Shown: in pieces, positions 28,357 through 37,365 of the stretch
Numbering within the stretch: the first letter of the stretch is position 1
Layout of the letters: each line of letters begins with the position of its first letter
DNA from: Pseudomonas sp. MMS21 TM103
GTDB lineage: Bacteria > Pseudomonadota > Gammaproteobacteria > Pseudomonadales > Pseudomonadaceae
DNA: 64,000 nucleotides
Direction of reading: 5' to 3'
Assembly (NCBI RefSeq): GCF_022132145.1
Contig: NZ_JAJISP010000001.1
Coordinates: forward strand, 248,001 to 312,000
Position numbers and translations under genes: made by a program
Notes under the pieces: model-generated
Seen by the model: the letters and a program-made list of their open reading frames with translations, nothing else
Database searches by the model: none
What the model was told of the DNA's origin: nothing

Positions 28357-28727
28357 TCGACCATAGCAGCACGCAAAGCAGCGGCAAGGATGCCGAAGAA
28401 CTGGCCCGCCTGCATCTGCAGCAACACGGCCTGAAGCTCCTGGCGCAGAACTGGAGCTGTCGCCGCGGCGAGCTTGATCTGGTCATGCTCGACGCCGATA
28501 CAGTAGTATTCGTCGAGGTCCGCTACCGTCGGCACTCCGCTTGGGGCGGCGCCGTGGAGAGCGTCGACGCCCGCAAGCGCGACAAGCTCACGAAAGCAGC
28601 CATGCACTTTTTGCAGCAGGAATCGCGCTGGGCCAAACACCCTTGCCGGTTCGACGTGATTGCCATAAACGCCGAAGGCAACTCGACTCCCCGGCTGAAC
28701 TGGATTCAAAACGCTTTTGATACCTGA
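28353..28727 (+). CDS. yraN: UPF0102 (YraN) nuclease-like protein
   Basis: A 124-residue protein of the UPF0102 family with a restriction-endonuclease-like PD-(D/E)xK core: GELDLVMLD followed by VFVEVRYR, then the VDARKRDKL segment. Its biochemical role is not settled. No ATG or GTG fits the frame start; the TTG at 28353 overlaps the lpoA stop by 4 bp (TTGA) and there is no clear ribosome site, so translation is probably coupled to lpoA. The family usually starts about ten residues before the conserved GxxAExxAxxxL helix, as here. Confidence 0.88.
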   Translation: MIDHSSTQSSGKDAEELARLHLQQHGLKLLAQNWSCRRGELDLVMLDADTVVFVEVRYRRHSAWGGAVESVDARKRDKLTKAAMHFLQQESRWAKHPCRFDVIAINAEGNSTPRLNWIQNAFDT

Positions 28728-29881
<1,154 letters not shown>

Positions 29882-29896
29882 TCTTTGTCCGAACAC

Positions 29897-29927
29897 AAAA
29901 AAGGCGATCCAGTGGATCGCCTTTTTT
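29897..29927. terminator. Bidirectional terminator between dolP and sspB
   Basis: A perfect 8-bp GC-rich stem (29903-29910 with 29914-29921), with six A before and six T after. It should stop both the lpoA-dolP transcript (plus) and sspAB (minus). Confidence 0.93.
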
Positions 29928-29929
29928 GT

Positions 29930-30343
29930 TTACTTGACCACCTTCAGGCTGGGCCGCCCACTGGGACGCGGCGGCTCGCCGTCTGGCGGCCCCTGATCAT
30001 CCGGGCCATCGCCTTCTTCATCATCCGGCACCGGCGGCTCCAGATCGAAGACCATGCCCTGACCATTCTCCCGCGCATAAATTGCCAGTATGGCCCCAGC
30101 CGGGACATACAGACTGTACGGCGTCCCGCCGAAGCGCCCCTCGAAGCTCACCGCCTCGTTATCCATATGCAGATGACGCACGGCACTGGGCGAGACGTTA
30201 AGCACGATCTGCCCATCACTGGCAAAGCCTGGCGGGACTTGCACACCAGGAAATTCGGCGTTGACCAACAAATGCGGAGTGCAGTCGTTGTCGACGATCC
30301 ACTCGTAAAGTGCACGGACCAGGTAAGGACGACTGGAATTCAT
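29930..30343 (-). CDS. sspB: ClpXP adaptor SspB
   Basis: A 137-residue stringent starvation protein B. It binds SsrA-tagged proteins and delivers them to ClpXP. The N-terminal SspB domain (about 1-105: RPYLVRALYEWIVDN, FEGRFGG, VPAGAILAIYARENGQGM) is followed by an acidic/Pro-rich linker and a short C-terminal tail PSLKVVK, which fits the ClpX-docking XB motif. The ATG at 30343 has GAGGAGG upstream; a longer frame into sspA is rejected. It lies 16 bp after sspA. Confidence 0.95.
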   Translation of the reverse strand: MNSSRPYLVRALYEWIVDNDCTPHLLVNAEFPGVQVPPGFASDGQIVLNVSPSAVRHLHMDNEAVSFEGRFGGTPYSLYVPAGAILAIYARENGQGMVFDLEPPVPDDEEGDGPDDQGPPDGEPPRPSGRPSLKVVK

Positions 30344-30359
30344 CAAAGCCTCCTCAGCT

Positions 30360-30977
30360 TCAGCGCATATCGCGCTCAACGGGGGAAAGACTGACCTGAA
30401 AGGCCTCGCGGGCAAACTGACGGTCCATATAATCGAGCAACGGCTTGGCTGGCTTGGCCAATTCGATACCCAGCACCGGCAGGCGCCAGAGCAGCGGCAG
30501 CAAACAACAATCCACCAGGCTCATCTCATCACTGAGAAAGTAGGCCTTGTCGGCGAACAGCGGCGAAACGCCGGTGAGGCTCTCACGGAGTTCTTTGCGA
30601 GCCAGCACGCGAGCCGGCTCCTTGCTGCGCGGGTCGAGGATCAGGTCGACCTGAGCACACCAATCACGCTGAATACGATGAATCAGCAGGCGGCTATTGG
30701 CCCGCGCCACCGGATAAACCGGCAACAACGGCGGATGCGGATAGCGCTCATCCAGATATTCCATCACCACTGTCGACTCGTACAACGCCAAATCACGGTC
30801 GACCAGGGTCGGCAAGCTGGCATAGGGGTTCACCTCCAGCAGTCTTGCCGGATAACGGTCCTTTTCGACACTGATGATCTCGGCGCTGACACCCTTCTCG
30901 GCGAGCACGATGCGTACGCGGTGGGAATAGTGGTCGGCGGGGTCGGAGTAGCAGGCTAACCGGTTGGTCACGCTCAT
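30360..30977 (-). CDS. sspA: Stringent starvation protein SspA
   Basis: A 205-residue glutathione-S-transferase-fold protein that lacks GST activity and binds RNA polymerase to modulate transcription in stationary phase and stress. The N-terminal thioredoxin-like domain ([42 protein letters not shown]) contains the surface motif [10 protein letters not shown] typical of SspA. GAGGAGG precedes the ATG. It follows the petABC terminator and heads the sspA-sspB operon; a TATAAG hexamer about 20 bp upstream may be its -10. Confidence 0.94.
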   Translation of the reverse strand: MSVTNRLACYSDPADHYSHRVRIVLAEKGVSAEIISVEKDRYPARLLEVNPYASLPTLVDRDLALYESTVVMEYLDERYPHPPLLPVYPVARANSRLLIHRIQRDWCAQVDLILDPRSKEPARVLARKELRESLTGVSPLFADKAYFLSDEMSLVDCCLLPLLWRLPVLGIELAKPAKPLLDYMDRQFAREAFQVSLSPVERDMR

Positions 30978-31013
30978 GGCGGTCCTCCTCGCTTATATAG
31001 GTTATTGGAAGCA

Positions 31014-31044
31014 GAAAAGACTGCGCGCCCAAAGGGGCGCGCAG
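31014..31044 (-). terminator. Rho-independent terminator of petABC
   Basis: A perfect 10-bp GC-rich stem (31021-31030 with 31035-31044) and 4-nt loop; on the minus strand it is followed by TCTTTTC. It lies 23 bp past the petC stop. Confidence 0.88.
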
Positions 31045-31067
31045 GACAACAGTGAAGCGACAAAAAG

Positions 31068-31847
31068 TTAATGCACGTCCTTCCAGTACTCACGCTTGAG
31101 CAGGTAGGCGAAGACGAAGAAGAAGGCCAGATACAGCAGCACGTAGCCGCCGATACGCTGGCTTTCCAGCTTCACCGGATTAGCCGAGTAAGCCAGGAAG
31201 GTCACCAGATTCTTGATCTTGGTGTCGAACTCTTCTTCGCTGAGGGCACCGCTTTTCGGCTCGACGACCAACTGATCGCAGGCCTCATGCGTTATGGGTG
31301 TGCCCGACAACGGATCGAACTGCTTCTTACCATTCTCTACCACCTGAACCTGCTTGCAACCTATGTATTGACGCCCTTGCAGGGAGGCCAACACGTTCGG
31401 CATACCGACGTTCGGGAACACCACGTTATTGGCGCCCAGCGGTCGGCTCGGATCGTCGTAGAAAGTACGCAGGTAGGTATACAGCCAGTCGGTGCCCCGC
31501 ACGCGAGCGACCAGAGTCAGATCCGGAGGCGCTGCCCCGAACCAGACCTTGGCATCTTCGACCTGCATGCCGATCTTCATGTGGTCGCCAATCTTGGCGT
31601 CGTTGAAGATCAGGTTCTCCTGCATCAATTCATGCGGAATACCCAGGTCATCGGCTACACGCTCATAGCGCTGGAACTTGGCGCTGTGACAACCCATGCA
31701 GTAGTTGGCGAAGGTCCGCGCACCATCCTGCATGCCGGCCTTGTCGGTCAGGTCAATTTCGACTTTGTCCAAATGCACGCCGGCTTCACTAGCGATAGCG
31801 AAGACTGGCAGCGCAGCAATAACAAACGCAGCAAATAGCTTTTTCAT
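31068..31847 (-). CDS. petC: Ubiquinol-cytochrome c reductase, cytochrome c1
   Basis: A 259-residue cytochrome c1 of the bc1 complex. A signal peptide (about 1-20) is followed by the heme-binding CMGCH (about 50-54) and a C-terminal membrane anchor (YVLLYLAFFFVFAYLL) near the end. It passes electrons from the Rieske protein to soluble cytochrome c. The ATG at 31847 overlaps the petB stop by 1 bp (TGATG) with AAGGGTGA upstream; the longer frame inside petB is not used. Confidence 0.96.
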   Translation of the reverse strand: MKKLFAAFVIAALPVFAIASEAGVHLDKVEIDLTDKAGMQDGARTFANYCMGCHSAKFQRYERVADDLGIPHELMQENLIFNDAKIGDHMKIGMQVEDAKVWFGAAPPDLTLVARVRGTDWLYTYLRTFYDDPSRPLGANNVVFPNVGMPNVLASLQGRQYIGCKQVQVVENGKKQFDPLSGTPITHEACDQLVVEPKSGALSEEEFDTKIKNLVTFLAYSANPVKLESQRIGGYVLLYLAFFFVFAYLLKREYWKDVH

Positions 31848-33058
31848 CAGCCAGTCACCCTTTCCGGAACCGGTTTGGTCTTCTCCATCCTGGTATAGAA
31901 CGGCATCAGGATGAAGTACGCGAAGTACAGGAAGGTACACACCTGCGACAGCAGTGTGCGCCCCGGAGTCGGCGCCAGTACGCCCAGCACGCCCAGAATG
32001 ACGAAGGACACGCAGAACACCAGCAGCCAGATCTTGCTCATCCAGCCCTTGTAACGCATCGACTTGACCGGACTACGATCCAGCCACGGCAGCACGAACA
32101 GCACGGCAATGGCGCCGCCCATGGCGATGACACCCATCAGCTTGTCGGGGATCGCACGCAAGATCGCGTAAAACGGCGTGAAGTACCAGACAGGGGCGAT
32201 GTGTGCTGGCGTCTTGAACGAGTTGGCCACTTCGAAGTTCGGCTTCTCGAGGAAGTAACCACCCATTTCCGGGAAGAAGAACACGATGAAGCAGAAGATA
32301 AACAGGAACACCACCACGCCGACGATGTCTTTCACGGTGTAGTAGGGATGGAAAGGAATGCCATCCAGCGGTATCCCGTTCGCGTCTTTCTTCTTCTTGA
32401 TTTCAACGCCGTCGGGGTTGTTCGAACCGACTTCGTGCAATGCCAGGATATGCAGGACAACCAGACCGAGGATCACGATCGGCAGCGCAACGACGTGCAG
32501 GGCAAAGAAGCGGTTCAGGGTGATCCCGGAGATAAGGTAGTCACCCCGAATCCACTGCGTCAGGTCCGCACCGATGACCGGAATGGCACCAAACAGCGAG
32601 ATGATCACCTGAGCGCCCCAGTAGGACATCTGCCCCCACGGCAGCAGGTAACCCATGAAGGCTTCCGCCATCAGCATCAGGTAGATCAGCATGCCGAAGA
32701 TCCACACCAGCTCGCGCGGCTTCTGGTAGGAGCCATAGAGCAGACCGCGGAACATGTGCAGGTAGACCACCACGAAGAATGCCGAAGCACCAGTGGAGTG
32801 CAGGTAGCGCAGAATCCAGCCGTACTCGACGTCACGCATGATGTACTCGACCGAAGCAAACGCCTCTTCAGCCGAGGGCGTGTAACTCATGGTCAGCCAG
32901 ATGCCAGTGACAATCTGATTGACCAGCACCAGCAATGCCAGGGAGCCGAAAAAGTAGAAGAAGTTGAAGTTCTTCGGTGCGTAATATTTGCTCAGATGGT
33001 CTTCCCACATCTTGGTCGCCGGGAAGCGCGCATCCACCCATTCCATGAACTTACTCAT
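31847..33058 (-). CDS. petB: Ubiquinol-cytochrome c reductase, cytochrome b
   Basis: A 403-residue polytopic cytochrome b, the core of the bc1 complex with the two b-heme and quinone sites. Heme-ligand His residues lie in the YLHSTGASAFFVVVYLHMFRG helix and in the ALHVVALPIVILGLVVLH helix; the Qo-site motif appears as PVWYFTPFYAILRAIPDKL. Two adjacent ATGs (33061 and 33058) follow AGGAG; the second gives the usual 403 residues and an 8-bp spacing, so it is preferred. Both overlap the petA stop. Confidence 0.97.
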   Translation of the reverse strand: MSKFMEWVDARFPATKMWEDHLSKYYAPKNFNFFYFFGSLALLVLVNQIVTGIWLTMSYTPSAEEAFASVEYIMRDVEYGWILRYLHSTGASAFFVVVYLHMFRGLLYGSYQKPRELVWIFGMLIYLMLMAEAFMGYLLPWGQMSYWGAQVIISLFGAIPVIGADLTQWIRGDYLISGITLNRFFALHVVALPIVILGLVVLHILALHEVGSNNPDGVEIKKKKDANGIPLDGIPFHPYYTVKDIVGVVVFLFIFCFIVFFFPEMGGYFLEKPNFEVANSFKTPAHIAPVWYFTPFYAILRAIPDKLMGVIAMGGAIAVLFVLPWLDRSPVKSMRYKGWMSKIWLLVFCVSFVILGVLGVLAPTPGRTLLSQVCTFLYFAYFILMPFYTRMEKTKPVPERVTG

Positions 33059-33651
33059 CATGCTTGCTCCTGATCCACACCGATGATGATCACATCATCC
33101 GTCTCGTACGTGTGCGGCGGCACCGGCAGGTTCAAGGGCGCAGGCTGCGCTTTGTAGACCCGGCCAGCGAGGTCATAGCGAGAACCGTGGCAAGGGCAGA
33201 AATATCCCCCTACCCACTCGCTCCCAAGGTCTGCAGGCGCCACTTCCGGACGGAAGGACGGCGCGCAGCCCAGGTGGGTGCACAGGCCGACCAGCAGCAA
33301 CAACTCCGGCTTGATCGAACGGGTTTTCGGATCGACATAGCTCGGCTGTACAGAGCTCTGCGATTCGATATCGGCCAGTTGCGGCTCGAGTTTTATCAGG
33401 TTGCTGAGAATTTCCTCAGTACGGCGCACGATAAAAACCGGCTGCCCCCGCCACTCGGCAACCATTTGCTGGCCAGGCTCGATCTTGCCAACGTTCACCC
33501 TCACAGGTGCACCGGCAGCTTTAGCCTTGGCGCTCGGGAACCATGACCCCACGAACGGGACCGCGGCACCCACCGCTCCAGCAGCACCCACCACAGAGGT
33601 GGCTGCCACCAAGAAGCGACGCCGGCCTGCATTCACGCCGTCATTGCTCAT
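33058..33651 (-). CDS. petA: Ubiquinol-cytochrome c reductase, Rieske iron-sulfur subunit
   Basis: A 197-residue Rieske protein. The N-terminus has a Tat-type RRRFL motif (about 10-14) and membrane anchor, then a soluble domain with the 2Fe-2S ligand boxes CTHLGC (124-129) and CPCHG (152-156). It is the first gene of petABC, and the GGGAG ribosome site is about 9 bp before the ATG. A promoter candidate lies about 80-110 bp upstream. Confidence 0.97.
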   Translation of the reverse strand: MSNDGVNAGRRRFLVAATSVVGAAGAVGAAVPFVGSWFPSAKAKAAGAPVRVNVGKIEPGQQMVAEWRGQPVFIVRRTEEILSNLIKLEPQLADIESQSSVQPSYVDPKTRSIKPELLLLVGLCTHLGCAPSFRPEVAPADLGSEWVGGYFCPCHGSRYDLAGRVYKAQPAPLNLPVPPHTYETDDVIIIGVDQEQA

Positions 33652-33731
33652 TCAGTCGTCTCCCATCAGCTTTGTGGCCTGTTGTCAGGCCTCTACTAGG
33701 TAAAAATCGAGTCGCGCAAAAAATCCGCCAA

Positions 33732-33760
33732 ATGGTAAAGAAAAGCCCCTATTCTGACAA
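33732..33760 (-). promoter_or_regulatory. Candidate promoter of petABC
   Basis: On the minus strand TTGTCA (33760-33755), a 17-bp spacer and TACCAT (33737-33732). It lies between the rpsI terminator and petA. The -10 is a 4/6 match. A 14-bp palindrome abuts the -35. Confidence 0.5.
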
Positions 33761-33772
33761 GGTAATTACCTT
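33759..33772. promoter_or_regulatory. Palindromic candidate operator upstream of petABC
   Basis: A perfect 14-bp palindrome AAGGTAATTACCTT that overlaps the upstream end of the petABC -35 hexamer. The protein is unknown; the motif does not resemble the Fnr/Anr consensus. Confidence 0.4.
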
Positions 33773-33847
33773 ACAGGAAATAGCTCAATCCCTTACAGCG
33801 CGCGGCGCGCACAGCTGCGGCATGATGTCGCAGAGAACCAGTCGCCC

Positions 33848-33882
33848 AAAAAAAACGCCCAGCTCCAAAAGGAAACCGGGCG
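33848..33882 (-). terminator. Rho-independent terminator of rplM-rpsI
   Basis: An imperfect GC-rich hairpin (CGCCC at 33856-60 pairing with GGGCG at 33878-82, plus inner pairs GGAAA/TCC) followed on the minus strand by eight T (33855-33848). It lies 22 bp after rpsI. Confidence 0.8.
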
Positions 33883-33903
33883 CTCTTGAACGCAGGTAGC
33901 GAA

Positions 33904-34296
33904 TTAACGCTTGGAGTACTGCGGACGCTTACGCGCTTTACGCAGACCAACCTTCTTACGCTCAACTTCACGTGCATCGCGAGTCACGAAGCCAGCCTTG
34001 CGCAGAGCAGGACGCAGCGATTCGTCGTAGTCCATCAGTGCGCGAGTGATGCCGTGGCGGATTGCGCCGGCCTGGCCACTCACACCGCCACCGAGAACGG
34101 TGACGAAGATATCGAACTTCTCGGTCATCTCAACCAATTCCAGCGGCTGACGAACTACCATGCGGGCAGTTTCGCGACCGAAGAAACCGTCGAGAGTGCG
34201 GTTATTGATGGAGATTTTGCCAGTGCCCGCACGCAGAAAAACGCGAGCGGTTGCAGTCTTGCGACGGCCAGTGCCGTAATTTTGAGTCGCCGACAT
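33904..34296 (-). CDS. rpsI: 30S ribosomal protein S9 (uS9)
   Basis: A 130-residue S9, normal length. It has N-terminal [15 protein letters not shown], central [19 protein letters not shown] and the basic C-terminal tail ending [11 protein letters not shown], whose last residues contact P-site tRNA. It lies 14 bp after rplM in the conserved rplM-rpsI operon. Confidence 0.99.
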   Translation of the reverse strand: MSATQNYGTGRRKTATARVFLRAGTGKISINNRTLDGFFGRETARMVVRQPLELVEMTEKFDIFVTVLGGGVSGQAGAIRHGITRALMDYDESLRPALRKAGFVTRDAREVERKKVGLRKARKRPQYSKR

Positions 34297-34310
34297 AATG
34301 AACTATTCCG

Positions 34311-34739
34311 TTAAATCTTCAGTTCTTGGGGCTGCTGAGCAGTGTGAGGGTGAGCAGCGCCCGCGTACACTTTCAGCTTACGGTACATGTCGCGACCCAG
34401 CGGGTTCTTCGGCAGCATGCCTTTGACCGCGGTCTCGATCACACGTTCTGGCGCCTTGGCGATCAACTTTTCAAAGCTGATCGACTTGATGCCGCCCGGA
34501 AAACCGGAGTGAGAGTAGTACATCTTGTCGGTGGTCTTGGCACCAGTCACACGTACCTGCTCTGCATTGATCACGACGATGTAATCGCCAGTATCTACGT
34601 GCGGAGTGTACTCAGGCTTATGCTTGCCACGCAGACGGCTGGCAATTTCGGTAGCCAGACGACCCAGTGTCTGACCCGCAGCGTCGACGACGAACCAGTC
34701 GCGCTTTACTGTTTCCGGTTTAGCAGTAAAAGTTTTCAT
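34311..34739 (-). CDS. rplM: 50S ribosomal protein L13 (uL13)
   Basis: A 142-residue L13, the usual length, with [17 protein letters not shown] at the N-terminus, the [22 protein letters not shown] core and the [20 protein letters not shown] motif. It is an early-assembling large-subunit protein. It is first in the rplM-rpsI operon; the leader of about 45-70 nt may hold autoregulatory structure, but no clear element can be named. Confidence 0.99.
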   Translation of the reverse strand: MKTFTAKPETVKRDWFVVDAAGQTLGRLATEIASRLRGKHKPEYTPHVDTGDYIVVINAEQVRVTGAKTTDKMYYSHSGFPGGIKSISFEKLIAKAPERVIETAVKGMLPKNPLGRDMYRKLKVYAGAAHPHTAQQPQELKI

Positions 34740-34781
34740 TCTTTATAGCCTCAGGGGCCGCCCTGATAAATAAGACGGCGG

Positions 34782-34810
34782 ATCTTACTGAATAGTGCTT
34801 ACTTTGACAA
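34782..34810 (-). promoter_or_regulatory. Candidate promoter of rplM-rpsI
   Basis: On the minus strand TTGTCA (34810-34805), a 17-bp spacer and TAAGAT (34787-34782), about 45 bp before the rplM ATG. Both hexamers are 5/6 matches to the sigma70 consensus. Confidence 0.55.
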
Positions 34811-34987
34811 GTCAAAGGCAGCCGAAAACAGGCGCTATCGGGGGCTCGGGTCAGCGCGTCCGTAATACGGCAAGATTCTTCGGCAGGCGGCGCATCACTT
34901 CCACTGCAGAAAGAGGTGCGCAATTATGCCGATTGCGAAAATAAATTCAACCTGCTTGTATGGTTGTTTTACAAAAAGGAGCTGCAA

Positions 34988-36025
34988 ATGGATTATCGCC
35001 AGCTAGGCCGCACCGATTTGCGTGTCAGCGCCCTCTGCCTCGGCAGCATGACCTGGGGTGAACAGAACAGCGCTGACGAAGCATTCGCCCAGATAGAACG
35101 CAGCAAGGCCCACGGCGTCAATTTCCTCGACACTGCCGAGATGTACCCGGTGCCGCCGCGCGCCGAGACCTACAGCAAGACTGAGCAGATCATCGGCGAT
35201 TACTTCAAACGTCACGGTGATCGCGCTGACTGGGTACTGGCGAGCAAGATCGCCGGCCCGGGCAACGGTATCGACTACATCCGGGGCGGCAACCTGAAAT
35301 TCAACCGGGCACACCTGGTCGCCGCACTGGACGCCAGCCTGAAGCGCCTGCAGACCGACTGGATCGACCTCTACCAGCTGCACTGGCCCGAGCGCCCGAC
35401 CAACTTCTTCGGCCAGCTCGGCTATCGCCATCAGGACAGCGAGTTCACCGCCCTGGAGGAAACCCTGGCGGTGCTCGACGAACAGGTCAAAGCCGGCAAG
35501 ATCCGCCACATCGGCCTGTCCAACGAAACCCCCTGGGGCACCATGAAATTTCTCCAGCTGGCAGAAAGTCATGGTGGGCCGCGCGCGGCCTCGATCCAGA
35601 ACCCCTACAACCTGCTCAACCGCAGCTTCGAGGTCGGCCTGGCGGAAGTCGCCATGCGCGAACAGTGTGGCCTGCTGGCATATTCGCCACTGGCCTTCGG
35701 CATGCTCTCCGGAAAATACGAAGGCGGCGCCCGCCCGGCCAATGCACGAATCAGCCTGTTCAGCCGCTTTACCCGCTACACCAATGCGCAATCCGAGGCC
35801 GCCTGCTCACGCTATGTCGCCCTCGCTCGCGAGTTCGGCCTGGATCCGGCGCAAATGGCCCTGGCCTTCGTCACCGCCCAACCCTTCGTGACCAGCAACA
35901 TCATCGGCGCCACCACCATGGAGCAGCTGGAGGCCAACCTGATGAGCAGCGAACTGACCCTAGACGATGAGCTGCTGGCCGGTATAGAGGCGATCCACCA
36001 GACGCAACCCAACCCAGCACCCTGA
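34988..36025 (+). CDS. tas: Tas-like aldo/keto reductase
   Basis: A 345-residue NADP(H)-dependent aldo/keto reductase with a TIM barrel. The catalytic tetrad is visible: D48 and Y53 (FLDTAEMYP), K87 (ASKIAG) and H132 (LHWPERP). Overall resemblance to E. coli Tas is high (EMYPVPPR, HWPxRPTN, QNPYxLLNRSFEVGLAE, FSRFTRY). The physiological substrate is unknown. The ATG at 34988 has AAGGAG 6 bp upstream; an upstream start in the same frame lacks family similarity. It stands alone, convergent with the acyl-CoA dehydrogenase gene. Confidence 0.88.
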   Translation: MDYRQLGRTDLRVSALCLGSMTWGEQNSADEAFAQIERSKAHGVNFLDTAEMYPVPPRAETYSKTEQIIGDYFKRHGDRADWVLASKIAGPGNGIDYIRGGNLKFNRAHLVAALDASLKRLQTDWIDLYQLHWPERPTNFFGQLGYRHQDSEFTALEETLAVLDEQVKAGKIRHIGLSNETPWGTMKFLQLAESHGGPRAASIQNPYNLLNRSFEVGLAEVAMREQCGLLAYSPLAFGMLSGKYEGGARPANARISLFSRFTRYTNAQSEAACSRYVALAREFGLDPAQMALAFVTAQPFVTSNIIGATTMEQLEANLMSSELTLDDELLAGIEAIHQTQPNPAP

Positions 36026-36043
36026 ACACTGCCGGAGCCAGGC

Positions 36044-36069
36044 GTAGGACGGACCAACACCCGCCCTAC
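36044..36069. repeat. Inverted repeat between convergent genes
   Basis: GTAGGACGG (36044-36052) and CCGCCCTAC (36061-36069) form a 9-bp stem with one mismatch and an 8-nt loop. It sits in the 64-bp gap between the two gene ends. It resembles the GTAGGGCGGGT-type dispersed repeats that I recall from pseudomonads; no T-run is present, so it is not a classical terminator. Confidence 0.5.
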
Positions 36070-36089
36070 CTCCAGGCCCGTCCTTTCCC

Positions 36090-37226
36090 CTACAACGAAC
36101 GGGCAATGATTTCCTTCATAATCTCGTTGGTGCCAGCGTAGATGCGCTGCACCCGGGCATCGGCCCAGGCGCGCGCCACCGGGTATTCCCACATGTAGCC
36201 GTAGCCGCCATGCAATTGCACGCACTCGTCTAGCACCCTGCACTGCAGGTCGGTGCCCCAGTACTTGAGCATCGCCGCAGTAGGCACATCCAGCTTGCCC
36301 TGCAGGTGCAATTCGAGACAGCGATCGACAAAGACCCGACCAATCTGAATTTCCGTGGCTATTTCCGCCAGTTTGAAGCGGGTGTTCTGGAAATCCGCAA
36401 TGGCCTTGCCGAACGCCTTGCGCTCGCGGGTGTAGTCCAGAGTCCACTGCAAGGCTGCCTCGGCCGAGGCCAGGGCACCGACACCCACGGTCAGGCGCTC
36501 CTGGGGCAGCTCCTGCATCAGGTAGGCGAAGCCCATGCCGGCCTGACCCAGCAAATTCTCCTTGGGCACTCGCACATCCTGGAAGAACAGCTCGGAAGTG
36601 TCCTGGGCCTTCATACCGACCTTTTCCAGGCGCTTGCCCTTGGCGAAGCCCGGTGTGCTGGCCTCGACCAGAAACAGGCTGGTGCCCTTGGCCCCGGCTT
36701 TCGGGTCGGTCTTGGCCACCACGATCACCAGATCGGCCAGGTAACCGTTGGTAATGAAGGTCTTGGAGCCGTTGATCACATAGTCGTCACCATCCAGCAC
36801 CGCAGTGGTTTTCACCCCCTGCAGGTCGGAGCCGGCGCCCGGCTCCGTCATGGCGATCGCGGTGACCATCTCACCGGACACCAGCTTCGGCAGGTATTTG
36901 TGCTTCAGCGCCTCTGAGCCGTAATGCAGGATGTAGGGCGCGACTATGTCCGAGTGCAGGGAGAAACCGATGCCGGTCAGCCCTAGACGACCGACCTCCT
37001 CGATCACCACCGTACTGTAGAGAAAATCGGCAGCCATGCCGCCGTACTCTTCCGGGATATGCGAACAGAGCATCCCCGCCTCGCCCGCCTTGCTCCACAG
37101 CTGGCGATCGATATGCCCGTCCTTTTCCCACTGCGCATGAAAGGGCACGGCTTCCTGCTCGAGAAACTTGCGTACGCTATCGCGGAAAAGCTCATGGTCG
37201 GAGCTGAACAGGGTTCTAGGGATCAT
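36090..37226 (-). CDS. Acyl-CoA dehydrogenase (long-chain/isovaleryl type)
   Basis: A 378-residue flavoprotein that introduces an alpha,beta double bond into an acyl-CoA and passes electrons to ETF. FAD and substrate motifs are MTEPGAGSDLQG, FITNG and the C-terminal QLHGGYGYMWEYPV and YAGTNEIMKEI. The position that carries the catalytic Glu in medium-chain enzymes is Ala here (YAGT), whereas the long-chain/isovaleryl-type position has Glu (E243 in PQERL), so the active site is of that second type. The substrate is not determined. AAGGTG precedes the ATG. It is divergent from a GlxA-type regulator. Confidence 0.9.
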   Translation of the reverse strand: MIPRTLFSSDHELFRDSVRKFLEQEAVPFHAQWEKDGHIDRQLWSKAGEAGMLCSHIPEEYGGMAADFLYSTVVIEEVGRLGLTGIGFSLHSDIVAPYILHYGSEALKHKYLPKLVSGEMVTAIAMTEPGAGSDLQGVKTTAVLDGDDYVINGSKTFITNGYLADLVIVVAKTDPKAGAKGTSLFLVEASTPGFAKGKRLEKVGMKAQDTSELFFQDVRVPKENLLGQAGMGFAYLMQELPQERLTVGVGALASAEAALQWTLDYTRERKAFGKAIADFQNTRFKLAEIATEIQIGRVFVDRCLELHLQGKLDVPTAAMLKYWGTDLQCRVLDECVQLHGGYGYMWEYPVARAWADARVQRIYAGTNEIMKEIIARSL

Positions 37227-37274
37227 GCTGGCACCTTGCGACGAAGCGGATTAAAGAAACCCTGACTTTAACCA

Positions 37275-37288
37275 AGCAAACGCTTGCT
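37275..37288. promoter_or_regulatory. Candidate operator palindrome
   Basis: AGCAA (37275-37279) and TTGCT (37284-37288) around ACGC form a near-perfect palindrome within the 139-bp region between the divergent acyl-CoA dehydrogenase and regulator genes, about 50 bp upstream of the dehydrogenase start. It resembles TetR-type operators seen at fatty-acid genes, but the binding protein is unknown. Confidence 0.4.
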
Positions 37289-37365
37289 CGCACTGGACAC
37301 AACCGCCAATAAATAAGACGATCCAGCCAGACGATGACCACTTAGCCTTGATAAGAACCCTAATT

